Shown here in pieces: positions 8,650-16,889 of a stretch of 64,000 bases of DNA. The notes below the pieces were generated by a model. The model was given only the letters and a program-made list of their open reading frames with translations, was not told the DNA's origin and did not search any database. The stretch comes from Streptomyces sp. XM4193 (lineage in GTDB: Bacteria; Actinomycetota; Actinomycetes; Streptomycetales; Streptomycetaceae), in the NCBI RefSeq assembly GCF_023072595.1, contig NZ_JALLGK010000001.1, positions 1,054,001-1,118,000 of the forward strand, read 5' to 3'. Numbering within the stretch: the first letter of the stretch is position 1; every line of letters starts with the position of its first letter. The translations under genes were made by a program, and so were the position numbers.

Positions 8650-10178
8650 GCGCGCACCCCCGCCCAGAGCCTGGCCATGTGCACCTTGCCCGAACCGGTT
8701 CGGGGCAGCCGCTCGGTCAGATGAAAGCGGGTGGGCACCTTGTAGGAGGAGAGCAACCGGGCCAGATGACGCCGCAGTTCGATCTCGGTGACGGTCGGCT
8801 CCGCGGCGACGAAGGCCACGAAGGCGTCGCCGGTGCGTCCCGGCACCGAGGGCGCCGCGCTCACCCGGCACTCGTTGACGCCCGCCATGGACAGCACGGC
8901 GCGCTCCACCTCGTCCGGGTCGACCTTCCGGCCGGCCACCGTGATCCGACGGTCGGTGCGTCCCCGTACCTCCACCAGCCCCGGCCCGGGCAGCCGGCCG
9001 GTGTCACCGGTGCGGAACCAGCCCTCGCGCAGGGCGGCCGGGCCGAGTTCGGGCAGGCCCCAGTAGTCGACCTCCGCGCCCTGCTGGCGCAGATGGAGAT
9101 CGCCGACGGTCTGCGGGCCGGCGTCCGCGAGCCAGCGGCCGTCCTCGTCGGTCAGCCAGTTGCCGTCCTCGTCGGAGAGCCGTGCGGTGACGCCCGGCAT
9201 CAACCGCATCGGACCCTCGGGGTCGTCGGCGGCGAACGCGATCTGGCCGAACTCCGTCGCCCCGTACTGGTTGCGCACGGGCGCGCCGACGCGCTCGTGC
9301 CAGGTGCGCGCGAGCTCGGGCGGCAGCGGTTCACCGGCCGAAAGGCAGAACCGCAGATCTGGAGCCTCGAGCGGCTCGCCGCACTCCAGCATCGCCCGGT
9401 AGAGGAACGGCACGGTCTGCACCACCGTCGCGCGGCTCTCCCGCAGCGCGCGGGCGAGTCCGGCCGGTGAGGGCGGGTGCGGGGCGAGCACCAGGGTGGC
9501 GCCGCTGAGCAGCGCCGGGAGCAGCGAGGCACCGAAGGCGTACGCGTGGTGCAGCGGCGTGGTGCACAGCAGCCGGTCGCCGGGGCCGTATCCGGCGCTC
9601 TCGGCGTACGCGCCGGAGTTGGCCACGGTGACCGGCCAGCTCTTGCGCACCACCTTCGGCAGCCCGCCGGTGCCGGAGGTGACCAGCCCGATGTACGCGG
9701 GCGCACCGTCGGTGGCGGCGGCGGTGGTGGTGTCGGCGGCTGTGGTGGTGTCGGGGAGGGGGCCGGTCGGGGTGGAGCCGGGCTCTGACGCGGCCGAAGT
9801 GCCGTACCAGTGGCCGACGTTGCCCAGTTCGGCGACCTGGTCGCGTTCGGCGGCGGTGGCGCGCGCGTCGTAGAGCACGACCTCCGCGGCGTTGGCGATC
9901 AGCGCGAGGAGCGCCACCGCGGTGTCGGGGTGGTTGCTCGCGAGCAGTCCGGTCCGGCTCCGCCCGCCGGTGGGCGCGGGCAGGGCGGGGCGGGCGAGCT
10001 GGACGCGTGCGTACAGCTCGGCCCAGGAGAGCACGGCGCTCTCGTGCTCCAGCGCCGTCCGGTCGCCGTCCCGCTCCGCGCGCTCGCGCAGCAGGGAGAG
10101 CAGGTCCGGTGCGACGGGCGCCCCGCTGCCGCTCGTGGTGCGGTGGGGTGCGGGTGCGGTGTGGTCCGACGGTCTCAT
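8646..10178 (-). CDS. AMP-binding acyl-CoA / acyl-ACP ligase
   Basis: The 510-residue ANL-superfamily enzyme shows the P-loop TSGTGGLPKVV (about residue 170), the adenine motif QYGATEFG, the hinge region FRTGDTGRL and the C-terminal catalytic Lys in RTGSGKVHM. It activates a carboxylic acid as acyl-AMP and passes it to CoA or a carrier protein. Because it sits between pabAB and the ketosynthase genes, p-aminobenzoate or a relative is the likeliest substrate, but this is inferred from position only. Start and stop overlap neighbours by 4 bp each. Confidence 0.88.
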   Translation of the reverse strand: MRPSDHTAPAPHRTTSGSGAPVAPDLLSLLRERAERDGDRTALEHESAVLSWAELYARVQLARPALPAPTGGRSRTGLLASNHPDTAVALLALIANAAEVVLYDARATAAERDQVAELGNVGHWYGTSAASEPGSTPTGPLPDTTTAADTTTAAATDGAPAYIGLVTSGTGGLPKVVRKSWPVTVANSGAYAESAGYGPGDRLLCTTPLHHAYAFGASLLPALLSGATLVLAPHPPSPAGLARALRESRATVVQTVPFLYRAMLECGEPLEAPDLRFCLSAGEPLPPELARTWHERVGAPVRNQYGATEFGQIAFAADDPEGPMRLMPGVTARLSDEDGNWLTDEDGRWLADAGPQTVGDLHLRQQGAEVDYWGLPELGPAALREGWFRTGDTGRLPGPGLVEVRGRTDRRITVAGRKVDPDEVERAVLSMAGVNECRVSAAPSVPGRTGDAFVAFVAAEPTVTEIELRRHLARLLSSYKVPTRFHLTERLPRTGSGKVHMARLWAGVRA

Positions 10179-11032
10179 TCGCCCGCTCCCGCCACCGCGG
10201 TCAGCCGGGAGCCTCCGCAGACCAGTTCGGTGCCGCGTGCGTCGTGCGAGTCCCGCCGGTCGGCCAGGGCCGCGAACGGCGCGGTCACGTCCGTGTCCCT
10301 GCCGCCCGCCGTCCCGTCCGCCGGACCGGCCGGCTCGTCGCGGCGCACCGCCGGGTGGCTGCCGCCGGGACGCCAACCGGTCACCGCGACCCGGCCGTTG
10401 ACCGCCCCGCTGCCGCCGTTGCCGAGGACCGCGGCGGCGGTGGTCAGCAGCGGTACGGACTCGTCGTCGGCGGTCGCGGGCTGCGGCCAGTGCGCGGCGG
10501 CCACCAGAACGCTGCTGCAGCGCCCGGAACGCACCATCAGCGCGGCGTAGCCGAGCGCGTCGACTCCGGCGGAGGCGCCGGTGAGGGTCACCGCGCAGCC
10601 GTCGAGGCCGAGGGCGATGCACAGTTCGCCGGTGAGGGTGTGCGGCGAGTAGTGCAGGAAGCACTCCGGTGCCAGCCAGCGCGGGCCGGGCCCGGCCAAC
10701 ACCTGGGCGATGTAGCTGCCGGTCGCCGCGGTGGCACCGTTGGAGGCGGTGACGCAGCCCATGTTCCGCACCTCCTCGGGGCTCAGCCCCGCCTCGGCGA
10801 CGGCCGCCTCGGCGGTGGCCAGCAGCGCGGGCCGCAGGAGGTCCCGCACCGCCAGCGGGGTGCGCGGCAACTCCTCGGTGCGCTCGGGCAGTCGGGGCAC
10901 GGGCTGTCGCGCGGAGCGGACGACGAGGCCGGCGAGGTTCACGGGCGCCGCGAGGGAGCCGCCCGGCGCGCGGTCGGTGTCGGTGGTGGAGGCCGCGTAC
11001 GTGGCGGAACGGGGAGTGGAGGCGTCAGTCAC
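10175..11032 (-). CDS. Half-length ketosynthase-like protein lacking the catalytic Cys
   Basis: The 285-residue protein matches only the N-terminal half of a ketosynthase fold. The block VTLTGASAGVDALGYA (about 148-163) aligns with the ketosynthase nucleophile loop, and the Cys position is Ala153. The C-terminal half that carries the two His residues is missing. It resembles the short chain-length-factor-like proteins that accompany ketosynthases in aryl polyene clusters. It overlaps the neighbouring ketosynthase gene by 8 bp, so a heterodimer is likely. It starts with GTG. The role could be structural, chain-length setting or acyl transfer. Confidence 0.75.
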   Translation of the reverse strand: MTDASTPRSATYAASTTDTDRAPGGSLAAPVNLAGLVVRSARQPVPRLPERTEELPRTPLAVRDLLRPALLATAEAAVAEAGLSPEEVRNMGCVTASNGATAATGSYIAQVLAGPGPRWLAPECFLHYSPHTLTGELCIALGLDGCAVTLTGASAGVDALGYAALMVRSGRCSSVLVAAAHWPQPATADDESVPLLTTAAAVLGNGGSGAVNGRVAVTGWRPGGSHPAVRRDEPAGPADGTAGGRDTDVTAPFAALADRRDSHDARGTELVCGGSRLTAVAGAGE

Positions 11033-12338
11033 GGCTGAACACCACCGCCACGTTGGAACCGCCGAGACCGCAGGAGATCGTCATTCCGACCGAGGGCGGT
11101 GCCTCCGGCGCGCGGTCGCCGAGGTTCAGATGGTCCCAGCGCGGATCGCGGTCCTCCAGCCCCAGCGTGGGCAGGACCTCGCCGCGCGCGAGCGTGAGTA
11201 CGGTCATGATCGCCTCCACGGTGCCTGCGGCGCCCTGGCAGTGGCCCAGGGCGGCCTTGGTGCTCACCACCGGAACCTTCGGCAGCCGTTCGCCCAACAC
11301 CTCGTCGAGCGCCCGGAGTTCGGCGATGTCGCCGTGCCGGGTGCCGGCCGCGTGCGCGTTGACGTAGTCGAGCCGGTCGGCCCCGGTGCGGGCGTCGGCG
11401 AGCGCGCGCTGCACGGCCTTGGCGACGCCCTCGTAGTCCGGACGTGCGGCCTGGCTCGCCTCGTTGCTGCTGCCCCAGCCCCGCAACCGGGCGTAGCCGG
11501 AGGTGGTGCGGTCCCCTCCGCGCTCCAGGACCATCGCGGCGCCGCACTCGGAGATCCGGATGCCCGCACGTCGGGTGCTGAAGGGGCGGCAGCCGCGCGG
11601 GTTGAGGGTCCGCAGCGAGGCCAGCCCGTGGAAGGCGGTCTCGGTGACGGTGTCCACGCCGCAGACCACGACGCGTTCCACGACACCGTCCCGCAGCAGG
11701 TCCGTGGCGACGCCCAGAGCGGTGGCGCCCGCGGCACTGGCGTTGCCCACCTGGACCACCGGGCCGTCGGGGAAGGACGCGTCGGGGCCTCCTTCGTGGT
11801 CGCCCCGGGGCGCGCCGTCGGGGGCCCAGGGCTCCCAACCGGCGTCCAGCCGGGTGCTGTTGCCCTCGGCCCAGGCACGCCACACCTCGGTGCCGGGACA
11901 GCCGCCGCTGTCGGTGGTGCCCAGCACCAGCGCGGTCGGCACGTCCCGTGCGCCGGTGCGTTCGCGGGCGTCGGCGAGAGCGGAGGTGACGGCGCGGTGC
12001 AGCAGGTACGGCAGCCTGGCCGCCTCGCCCGGGACGGGAGCGCCGGGCTCCTCGGGCACGAAGCCGGCGACCCGGGTGCCGGTGCGCGAGACGTCGAAGT
12101 GGGTGACCTCGCGGAACTCGCCGTCGCCGGACCGGCAGACGCGCCACAGGGCTTCGGTGCCGACGCCGCCCGGCGACAGCACTCCGAGCCCGGTCACCAC
12201 CGGCGCGCGGTCGAGGTCGTCCCCGGCCCGTGCGCCGTCGTCCTGTGCCAGTGCGGCCGGTGCGTCCGCGGCCCGTGCGTCCGCGGCCCGTGTGTCCGTC
12301 GCCTGCCCGTCCGCGGCAGGTGCGCCGGCGGTGCTCAC
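11025..12338 (-). CDS. Beta-ketoacyl synthase homologue with Ser in place of the catalytic Cys
   Basis: The 437-residue protein is a full FabF/KAS II-type fold after a 45-residue low-complexity tail. The nucleophile loop reads VGNASAAGATAL, aligning Ser201 with the usual Cys (FabF: ATACTSG). Both His motifs are present (VNAHAAGT and ALGHCQGAAG), as is the glycine-rich end CGLGGSN. A Ser-His-His arrangement could support acyl transfer but makes ordinary condensation doubtful. It lies between the carrier protein (GTGA overlap) and the half-ketosynthase (8-bp overlap). It may therefore act as an acyltransferase or a non-classical condensing enzyme. Confidence 0.85.
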   Translation of the reverse strand: MSTAGAPAADGQATDTRAADARAADAPAALAQDDGARAGDDLDRAPVVTGLGVLSPGGVGTEALWRVCRSGDGEFREVTHFDVSRTGTRVAGFVPEEPGAPVPGEAARLPYLLHRAVTSALADARERTGARDVPTALVLGTTDSGGCPGTEVWRAWAEGNSTRLDAGWEPWAPDGAPRGDHEGGPDASFPDGPVVQVGNASAAGATALGVATDLLRDGVVERVVVCGVDTVTETAFHGLASLRTLNPRGCRPFSTRRAGIRISECGAAMVLERGGDRTTSGYARLRGWGSSNEASQAARPDYEGVAKAVQRALADARTGADRLDYVNAHAAGTRHGDIAELRALDEVLGERLPKVPVVSTKAALGHCQGAAGTVEAIMTVLTLARGEVLPTLGLEDRDPRWDHLNLGDRAPEAPPSVGMTISCGLGGSNVAVVFSRD

Positions 12339-12622
12339 GGGGTCTCCGCGGGCGCGTGGCCGTGGGTGTCGAGATAGTGGACGAGCGCGTCGACCGAGTC
12401 CGCGATGTCCCACAGCTCGCCGTCGGCGATCCGCTCGACCTCGAAGTCGCGTTCCAGTTCGGCGAGTACGACGACGATGTCCAGAGAGTCGATGCCCACG
12501 TCGTGGAACTTCTCCCCGCGGTCCAGGGCGTGGGCGAGTTCGGCCCCGATCCGCGCGCCCAGGCGGTCGCGCACCAGCGCTTCCGTCCGCTCCGCGGCCG
12601 AAGCCTGCCGGTCGTCCTGCAT
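12335..12622 (-). CDS. Acyl carrier protein 1
   Basis: This 95-residue carrier protein has the phosphopantetheine site in GIDSLD (Ser about residue 45) and the normal helix pattern around it. It heads the leftward PKS-like set ACP, ketosynthase, half-ketosynthase, ligase, acyltransferase, ketoreductase and PabAB. The ATG follows a GGGAGAGG stretch. The frame is open further upstream, but that part is repetitive Gly/Arg/Asp sequence without carrier-protein character, so it was left out. Confidence 0.9.
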   Translation of the reverse strand: MQDDRQASAAERTEALVRDRLGARIGAELAHALDRGEKFHDVGIDSLDIVVVLAELERDFEVERIADGELWDIADSVDALVHYLDTHGHAPAETP

Positions 12623-12730
12623 AGCCTCTCCCTCTCCCTGCCCGCTGTCGCTCCGGCTTCCGCCGGTCCCTCGTCCGGTGTCCCGTCCCTGAACCACCGC
12701 CTGGGGCGCCGCCGTTGGCGCGCCCGGTGC

Positions 12731-12766
12731 GCGGTCGTCCTGTCCCGTGCGGTCGTCCTGTCCTGT
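12731..12766. repeat. Tandem 18-bp repeat upstream of ACP1
   Basis: Two adjacent 18-bp units that differ at one base (12731-12748 and 12749-12766) lie in the 249-bp gap between the phosphopantetheinyl transferase gene and ACP1. This is the region where the promoter of the PKS-like operon should be, so a regulator site is possible, but no regulator gene is visible in the cluster. Confidence 0.6.
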
Positions 12767-12817
12767 GCCGCCCCGTCTGTCGCGTGCCCTCTGCTCTCTG
12801 CCTGCCGTGCCGGTCGT

Positions 12818-12841
12818 GCCGTGCCCGCCGGCGGGCACGGC
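12818..12841. terminator. Palindromic terminator after the phosphopantetheinyl transferase gene
   Basis: A perfect 24-bp palindrome (arms 12818-12829 and 12830-12841) lies 30 bp beyond the leftward stop at 12872. It is placed to end the ACP2-methyltransferase-GT2-kinase-PPTase transcript before the ACP1 operon. Confidence 0.65.
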
Positions 12842-12871
12842 TGCCGGTTCGGCGCTCGGGCTTCCGGTGTC

Positions 12872-13660
12872 TCAGCCGCGGTGCGCCGGTCCGCTCAGGG
12901 CGGCAGCTGTGCCGTCCGCGCCCGCGGTGCCGGTGCGTGCGAAGTCGCCCCCGCTCAGCCGTACTTCGCGCCGGGTCGCCACCGCCGCCGCGTATCCGGA
13001 CAGCCGTGCCGGTACGTTCCGCACCGACCAGCCGTCCAGCTCCCGCGGACCGGCGACGACCAGCCGCCCGTCGCCGTCCAGCCGCGCTCCGACACCGGCC
13101 AGGGCGGTGCCCAGGCCGAGCCCGGTCGCCTTGGCGTACGCCTCGCCGCAGGCCCACGCCGCCAGTACGGTCGGCCGGGCCCGGTCGGCCGGCAGCTCCT
13201 GCCACCGGTCGTGGTCGGCGGGTGCGAAGACCCGTCGTGCCAGCGTCCCGAGGTCGCCGACCGAGGTGCCCGCCTCGACGTCCACCCCCACTCCGCGTTC
13301 GCCGTGCGCCACGGTGACCGCGGCCAGTTCGTCCGAGTGCGCCAGCGAGAGGGCCAGGTCCACTCCGGGCAGGTCAAGCCGCACCGGTCCGTGGTCGCCG
13401 GCGCCGCAGCGGGTGCAGGTGACGCGCAGCGGGACCCGGTCCGGCCGCAGTCCGAGTCCGCTGCCCAGCACCCCGCGCAGCACACCGCGGGCGACGGTGA
13501 AGCGGGCCCGGGCCGCGTCCGTCATCGCCGCGGCTCGCAACCGCTCCTCGCGGCTGAGCAGCGAGGAGCAGCTGCGGGCCGAGCCGGGCGTGACGCGCTG
13601 CTGCCAGAGCCGGGCCCGACCCGGTCCGGGCAGCGCCACCCGGGCGTCGGGGCCGTTCAC
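12872..13660 (-). CDS. Sfp-type 4'-phosphopantetheinyl transferase
   Basis: The 262-residue protein has the Sfp-family motifs: GVGVDVEAG, which supplies the magnesium-binding Asp and Glu, and WACGEAYAKATG in place of the usual W-x-x-KEA-x-x-K block, so the Glu and the final Lys are present but the first Lys is Gly. It would convert the two carrier proteins of the cluster from apo to holo form by transferring phosphopantetheine from CoA. It starts with GTG and overlaps the kinase stop by 4 bp. A palindromic terminator follows. A dedicated PPTase supports the idea that both carrier proteins are functional. Confidence 0.85.
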   Translation of the reverse strand: MNGPDARVALPGPGRARLWQQRVTPGSARSCSSLLSREERLRAAAMTDAARARFTVARGVLRGVLGSGLGLRPDRVPLRVTCTRCGAGDHGPVRLDLPGVDLALSLAHSDELAAVTVAHGERGVGVDVEAGTSVGDLGTLARRVFAPADHDRWQELPADRARPTVLAAWACGEAYAKATGLGLGTALAGVGARLDGDGRLVVAGPRELDGWSVRNVPARLSGYAAAVATRREVRLSGGDFARTGTAGADGTAAALSGPAHRG

Positions 13661-14253
13661 CGCTCCTCGCCCAGGGCCAGCAGTCGCCGGACCGTGTCGG
13701 CGGTCTGCGAGGCGCTCTGCTCGGAGGTGTCCAGCCAGTGGCCGATCCGGGCGGTCTCCTCGCGGAAGGTCGCGTCCAGTGCCTCCGCGCCCCAGCCGTC
13801 GTCGCCGTACGCGTGGTGCGTCCGGGCCGCGTCGCGTCCGCGCACCACCTCGGCGCGCGGGGCCAGTACGACCACGTGCGCGGTGACGGTGTCGCCGAGC
13901 ATCTCGACGAACTCCTCCAGATAGGCGCCGAGGATGTTGTCCTCGGCGATCACCGGGAAGCCCGCGGCGGCGTAGGAGCGGGCGAGGTGCGCCAGATGAC
14001 GCAGCCTCAGCCCGTACTGGAGCAGCGCCTCCGGCTCCGGGTCCGGGGACATCTCGACCCGGCCGGAGACCACCATGCGGCGCAGCGTGTCGCCCTCGAT
14101 CAGCACGGCGCGCTCCAGGCGTTCGGCGAGCAGCGCGCCGATGGTGGACTTGCCGCTGCCGGGGATGCCGGTGATGACGACCACCGGCGCGGCCTGTCCG
14201 CCGCCCTCGGCGTCCGGGCCGGCTGCCTCGTCCGCGGTGGGGGCGCCGCTCAT
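13657..14253 (-). CDS. P-loop kinase or phosphotransferase, substrate unknown
   Basis: This 198-residue protein has a Walker A (GIPGSGKST, about residue 30) at the start of an adenylate-kinase-like fold. It resembles the chloramphenicol phosphotransferase and small AAA-type kinase group. It probably phosphorylates a small molecule: either a pathway intermediate (phosphate later removed by the IMPase) or the finished compound as self-protection. The ATG overlaps the glycosyltransferase stop and its stop overlaps the PPTase start, so it belongs to this transcript. Confidence 0.75.
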   Translation of the reverse strand: MSGAPTADEAAGPDAEGGGQAAPVVVITGIPGSGKSTIGALLAERLERAVLIEGDTLRRMVVSGRVEMSPDPEPEALLQYGLRLRHLAHLARSYAAAGFPVIAEDNILGAYLEEFVEMLGDTVTAHVVVLAPRAEVVRGRDAARTHHAYGDDGWGAEALDATFREETARIGHWLDTSEQSASQTADTVRRLLALGEER

Positions 14254-15296
14254 GAGGCCGGGACCTTCGCGCGGGCGCGGTCGGCCGAGCCGTGGTGGAC
14301 CTGCCACTGGAGCGGTTCGTCGCGGAAGGTCAGCACCTCCACCACCGCGCGGTTGACCAGCGGTTCGACCTTCTGGAACGAGCGCTTGACGACCTTGGTG
14401 CCGGATTCGCCGAGGCTGTCCGGCAGGTACTGCTTGATCTGCTCGAAGAGCAGCCACTGCCTGCCCTTGCGGTTCTTGGTGACGCGCTCGACGTAACTGG
14501 GCCTGATCCCGTACTTGTTGGCGAAGTGCCGCAGGGTGTCCTCGGTCCAGGCGTCGCTCCACCGGAGCATGAAGTACGGCAGGTCGGTCAGGGCGAAGGG
14601 CGGCGGCATCCGGTAGGTGATCACCGACTCGGGCTCGAACCAGACCGTGCCGCCGGCGTCCAGCACCCGCTGGCTGAAGTCCAGGTGCTCACGGGTGGTG
14701 AGCAGCCCCTCGTCCATCCCGCCGACCCGGTCGAAGATCTCGCGGCGCACCAGCGCGCAGTGGAACTCGATGATGTCGCACTGCTGGCGCCGCATCTCCT
14801 TCTTCGGCACCTCGGTGACGTGCTTCATGAAGTACCGCTGGGTCTGCTTGAACTCCCGGGTGCCCCAGACGCCGGAGAACTCCATGTCGCCGCCGGCCAT
14901 GTGGACCACCTGCTCGTCCAGCGGGCCGTGCAGGTAGAGCGGGCCGACCATGGCGGCCTTCTCCTTGTCCGCGCAGGCGACCAGCGGCTCCAGCCAACCG
15001 GGCGTGTAGTCCACGTCGTTGTCGAGGAAGACCACGTACTCGCTCTCGGCGAACCGCAGCCCGACGTTCCGCGCGCAGTTGGGCGAGACGTACTTGTTCA
15101 GGCGGATCGCGGTGAAGCCCAGTTCGTCGCCGAGTCGCTTGAGCTTCTCCCACCGGTCCCGGGGGGAGTTGACGTCGACGTACACCACATGGCACGGGAG
15201 CTCGGTGTGCTCGTAGAAGCTCCTGAGCGACTCCTCCGCGTAGGAGAAGCGCTCCCGGCTGGTGATGATGGCGGTAACACGGGGCTGGTTGTCCAT
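14250..15296 (-). CDS. GT2-family glycosyltransferase
   Basis: The 348-residue protein has a GT-A fold that begins VTAIITSRERF, with the nucleotide-sugar and metal motif DND (VVFLDNDVDYTPG, about residue 97). The ED-like acceptor region lies near HCALVRREIFDRVGG. The C-terminal 100 residues are polar and lack membrane helices, so it should act in the cytosol. It would attach a sugar within the pathway. It is separated from the upstream methyltransferase gene by 78 bp, with no clear promoter seen in the gap. Confidence 0.85.
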   Translation of the reverse strand: MDNQPRVTAIITSRERFSYAEESLRSFYEHTELPCHVVYVDVNSPRDRWEKLKRLGDELGFTAIRLNKYVSPNCARNVGLRFAESEYVVFLDNDVDYTPGWLEPLVACADKEKAAMVGPLYLHGPLDEQVVHMAGGDMEFSGVWGTREFKQTQRYFMKHVTEVPKKEMRRQQCDIIEFHCALVRREIFDRVGGMDEGLLTTREHLDFSQRVLDAGGTVWFEPESVITYRMPPPFALTDLPYFMLRWSDAWTEDTLRHFANKYGIRPSYVERVTKNRKGRQWLLFEQIKQYLPDSLGESGTKVVKRSFQKVEPLVNRAVVEVLTFRDEPLQWQVHHGSADRARAKVPAS

Positions 15297-15374
15297 GTCT
15301 GCTCCAGATTCACCGGGGAGTGGATTCGCGCGTACGGGGCTCCGTAGCGGCGGATGACCGGGCTGCCCCGCGGG

Positions 15375-16412
15375 TCAGTCGGGGTGCGCGGTGATCAACG
15401 AGTAGTGGCCGTAGGCGGGGGTCGCCGCGCAGTCGCCGAAGCCGGACTCCGCGAGCAGCGAGGCCAGTTCGGGCAGGGTGCGCAGCCGGCCGCCGGTCAT
15501 CACGGCCAGCGCCAGCGAGTAGCCGGCCGCCGAGTGGGAGCCGTGCCGGGAGTCGTCGAGCAGTACCTGGTGGATCAGGAGCCGCCCGTCGGGCGCGAGT
15601 GCCTTGCGGGCGCGGCCGAGCAGGGTGCGGCAGCCCTCGTCGTCCCAGTCGCTGAGGACGTCGGCGAAGAGCACCCGGTCCTGGTCGCCGGGCCAGGTCT
15701 CGCCGAACATGTCGCCGGCGCGCAGCCGTACCCGCCCGGTCAGGCCCGAGTCCTCGATCAGCCGCACGGCCGGGCGCTCGACCACGGGCAGGTCCAGGAC
15801 CTGCGCGGTCAGCCGCGGATTGCGTCCGGCCAGCGCCAGCGAGTAGGTGCCCACGCCGCCGCCGATCTCCAACAGACTGGTGCAGTCGTCGAGTTCGAGG
15901 GTGGCGGCGAGCGCTGCGGCCGGCCCCGCGGAGTGTGCGTGCATGGCGCGGGCGAACAGCTCGCCGTGGTGACGGGAGCGGTTGTGGGTGTCCCAGATGC
16001 CCTTGCCCCGGTAGCCGTACGCCGTCCCCTCGGTCACCAGGGTGCGGACTGCGGTGCAGCGCTCGTCCCAGCCGAGGCCGAGCATCGGGCCCCAGTAGCG
16101 GGCGGTGCCGGGCAGCAGGAAGGCCCGCGCCGAGGCGGTCGGGTGGTACGCGCCTCCGTACACGGTCAGCAGTCCCTGTGCGGCCAGCGCGTCCAGCAGG
16201 ACGGCGGTGCCGTGCGGGTGCAGCTCACGGTCGGAGGCCAGTGCGGCGGCGGTGGACGGCTGTTCGGCCAGTGCGGCGAACACTCCGAGGCGGTCGGCCA
16301 CGGCCACCGCGGAGAGCCGGTACTGCGACGCCAGCACATCCATCAGCAGGGCGTCGTCGGGAGCCGCCGCCTCCGCTTCGCCGACGGGCAGCAGCGCGCT
16401 GTCGGACGTCAT
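15375..16412 (-). CDS. SAM-dependent methyltransferase of the O-methyltransferase type, catalytic His changed
   Basis: This 345-residue enzyme has the winged-helix dimerisation domain of plant-type O-methyltransferases (about 20-110) and a SAM-binding fold with EIGGGVGTYSLA (about 185). The block that normally reads LHDWxD, with the His as general base, is VLSDWDDEGC here, so His is replaced by Ser. Members with this change can be N-methyltransferases or have other activities. It is coupled by a 4-bp overlap to the carrier protein before it, which hints that it acts on a carrier-bound or closely related intermediate. Confidence 0.85.
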   Translation of the reverse strand: MTSDSALLPVGEAEAAAPDDALLMDVLASQYRLSAVAVADRLGVFAALAEQPSTAAALASDRELHPHGTAVLLDALAAQGLLTVYGGAYHPTASARAFLLPGTARYWGPMLGLGWDERCTAVRTLVTEGTAYGYRGKGIWDTHNRSRHHGELFARAMHAHSAGPAAALAATLELDDCTSLLEIGGGVGTYSLALAGRNPRLTAQVLDLPVVERPAVRLIEDSGLTGRVRLRAGDMFGETWPGDQDRVLFADVLSDWDDEGCRTLLGRARKALAPDGRLLIHQVLLDDSRHGSHSAAGYSLALAVMTGGRLRTLPELASLLAESGFGDCAATPAYGHYSLITAHPD

Positions 16413-16681
16413 CGGGTGCCGGCCTCCGCGATGCGGCCGGAAAGGGTTTCGACAAGCTCTCGAACCGTGCTGTAGCGCATCGGATCGATGTCGTCGTTCT
16501 CGAAAGTGAGATCGTGCTTCTGCTCGAAGTGGCTGAAGACGTAGGCCATGGTGATCGAGTCCAGTTCCAGTGCGGACACCGGGTCGTCCAGGGTGATTTC
16601 CGCAGCCCGATCCGGTGCGGTGTCGCACTGCTCCACCAGGACCGTACGAATTTCCTGGAGTATTTCGCCGTCCGAACCCAT
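16409..16681 (-). CDS. Acyl carrier protein 2
   Basis: This 90-residue carrier protein has the attachment Ser in ELDSITM (about residue 37). It differs from ACP1 and looks more like carrier proteins that hold a starter or side chain. A GAGGAG ribosome site sits 9 nt before the ATG and a near-consensus promoter lies about 75 bp upstream, so it heads the transcript ACP2, methyltransferase, GT2, kinase, PPTase. The neighbouring BtrH-like gene suggests that its acyl load is passed to a sugar or cyclitol amine. Confidence 0.88.
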   Translation of the reverse strand: MGSDGEILQEIRTVLVEQCDTAPDRAAEITLDDPVSALELDSITMAYVFSHFEQKHDLTFENDDIDPMRYSTVRELVETLSGRIAEAGTR

Positions 16682-16757
16682 ACCACTGCTCTCCTCACCG
16701 AAAGCGAACAATGATTCACCGGTGCGCCGATAGTTCGGCGCGGCCGGGCACGAGCAG

Positions 16758-16786
16758 ACGCTATGCCCGGCACAGAAAGCTGTCAA
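16758..16786 (-). promoter_or_regulatory. Near-consensus housekeeping promoter for the ACP2 operon
   Basis: On the minus strand TTGACA (16781-16786) is followed after exactly 17 nt by TAGCGT (16758-16763). Transcription should begin near 16751, giving a leader of about 70 nt to ACP2. The surrounding DNA (16700-16880) is clearly more AT-rich than the neighbouring genes. Confidence 0.75.
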
Positions 16787-16889
16787 CGGTTTGCCTGAAT
16801 CATGGAAATTGCATTGGGGAATGCTTTTCGGACCCCATGGGATTGCATTCCACAGGGCCTTGCGAAAGGCGTTTCAACGAGCCGCCCGG

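Noticed and set aside
12623..12838. A longer N-terminal extension for ACP1
   Set aside because: The extra residues are Gly/Arg/Asp repeats from the tandem DNA repeat, and a good ribosome site precedes the shorter start.
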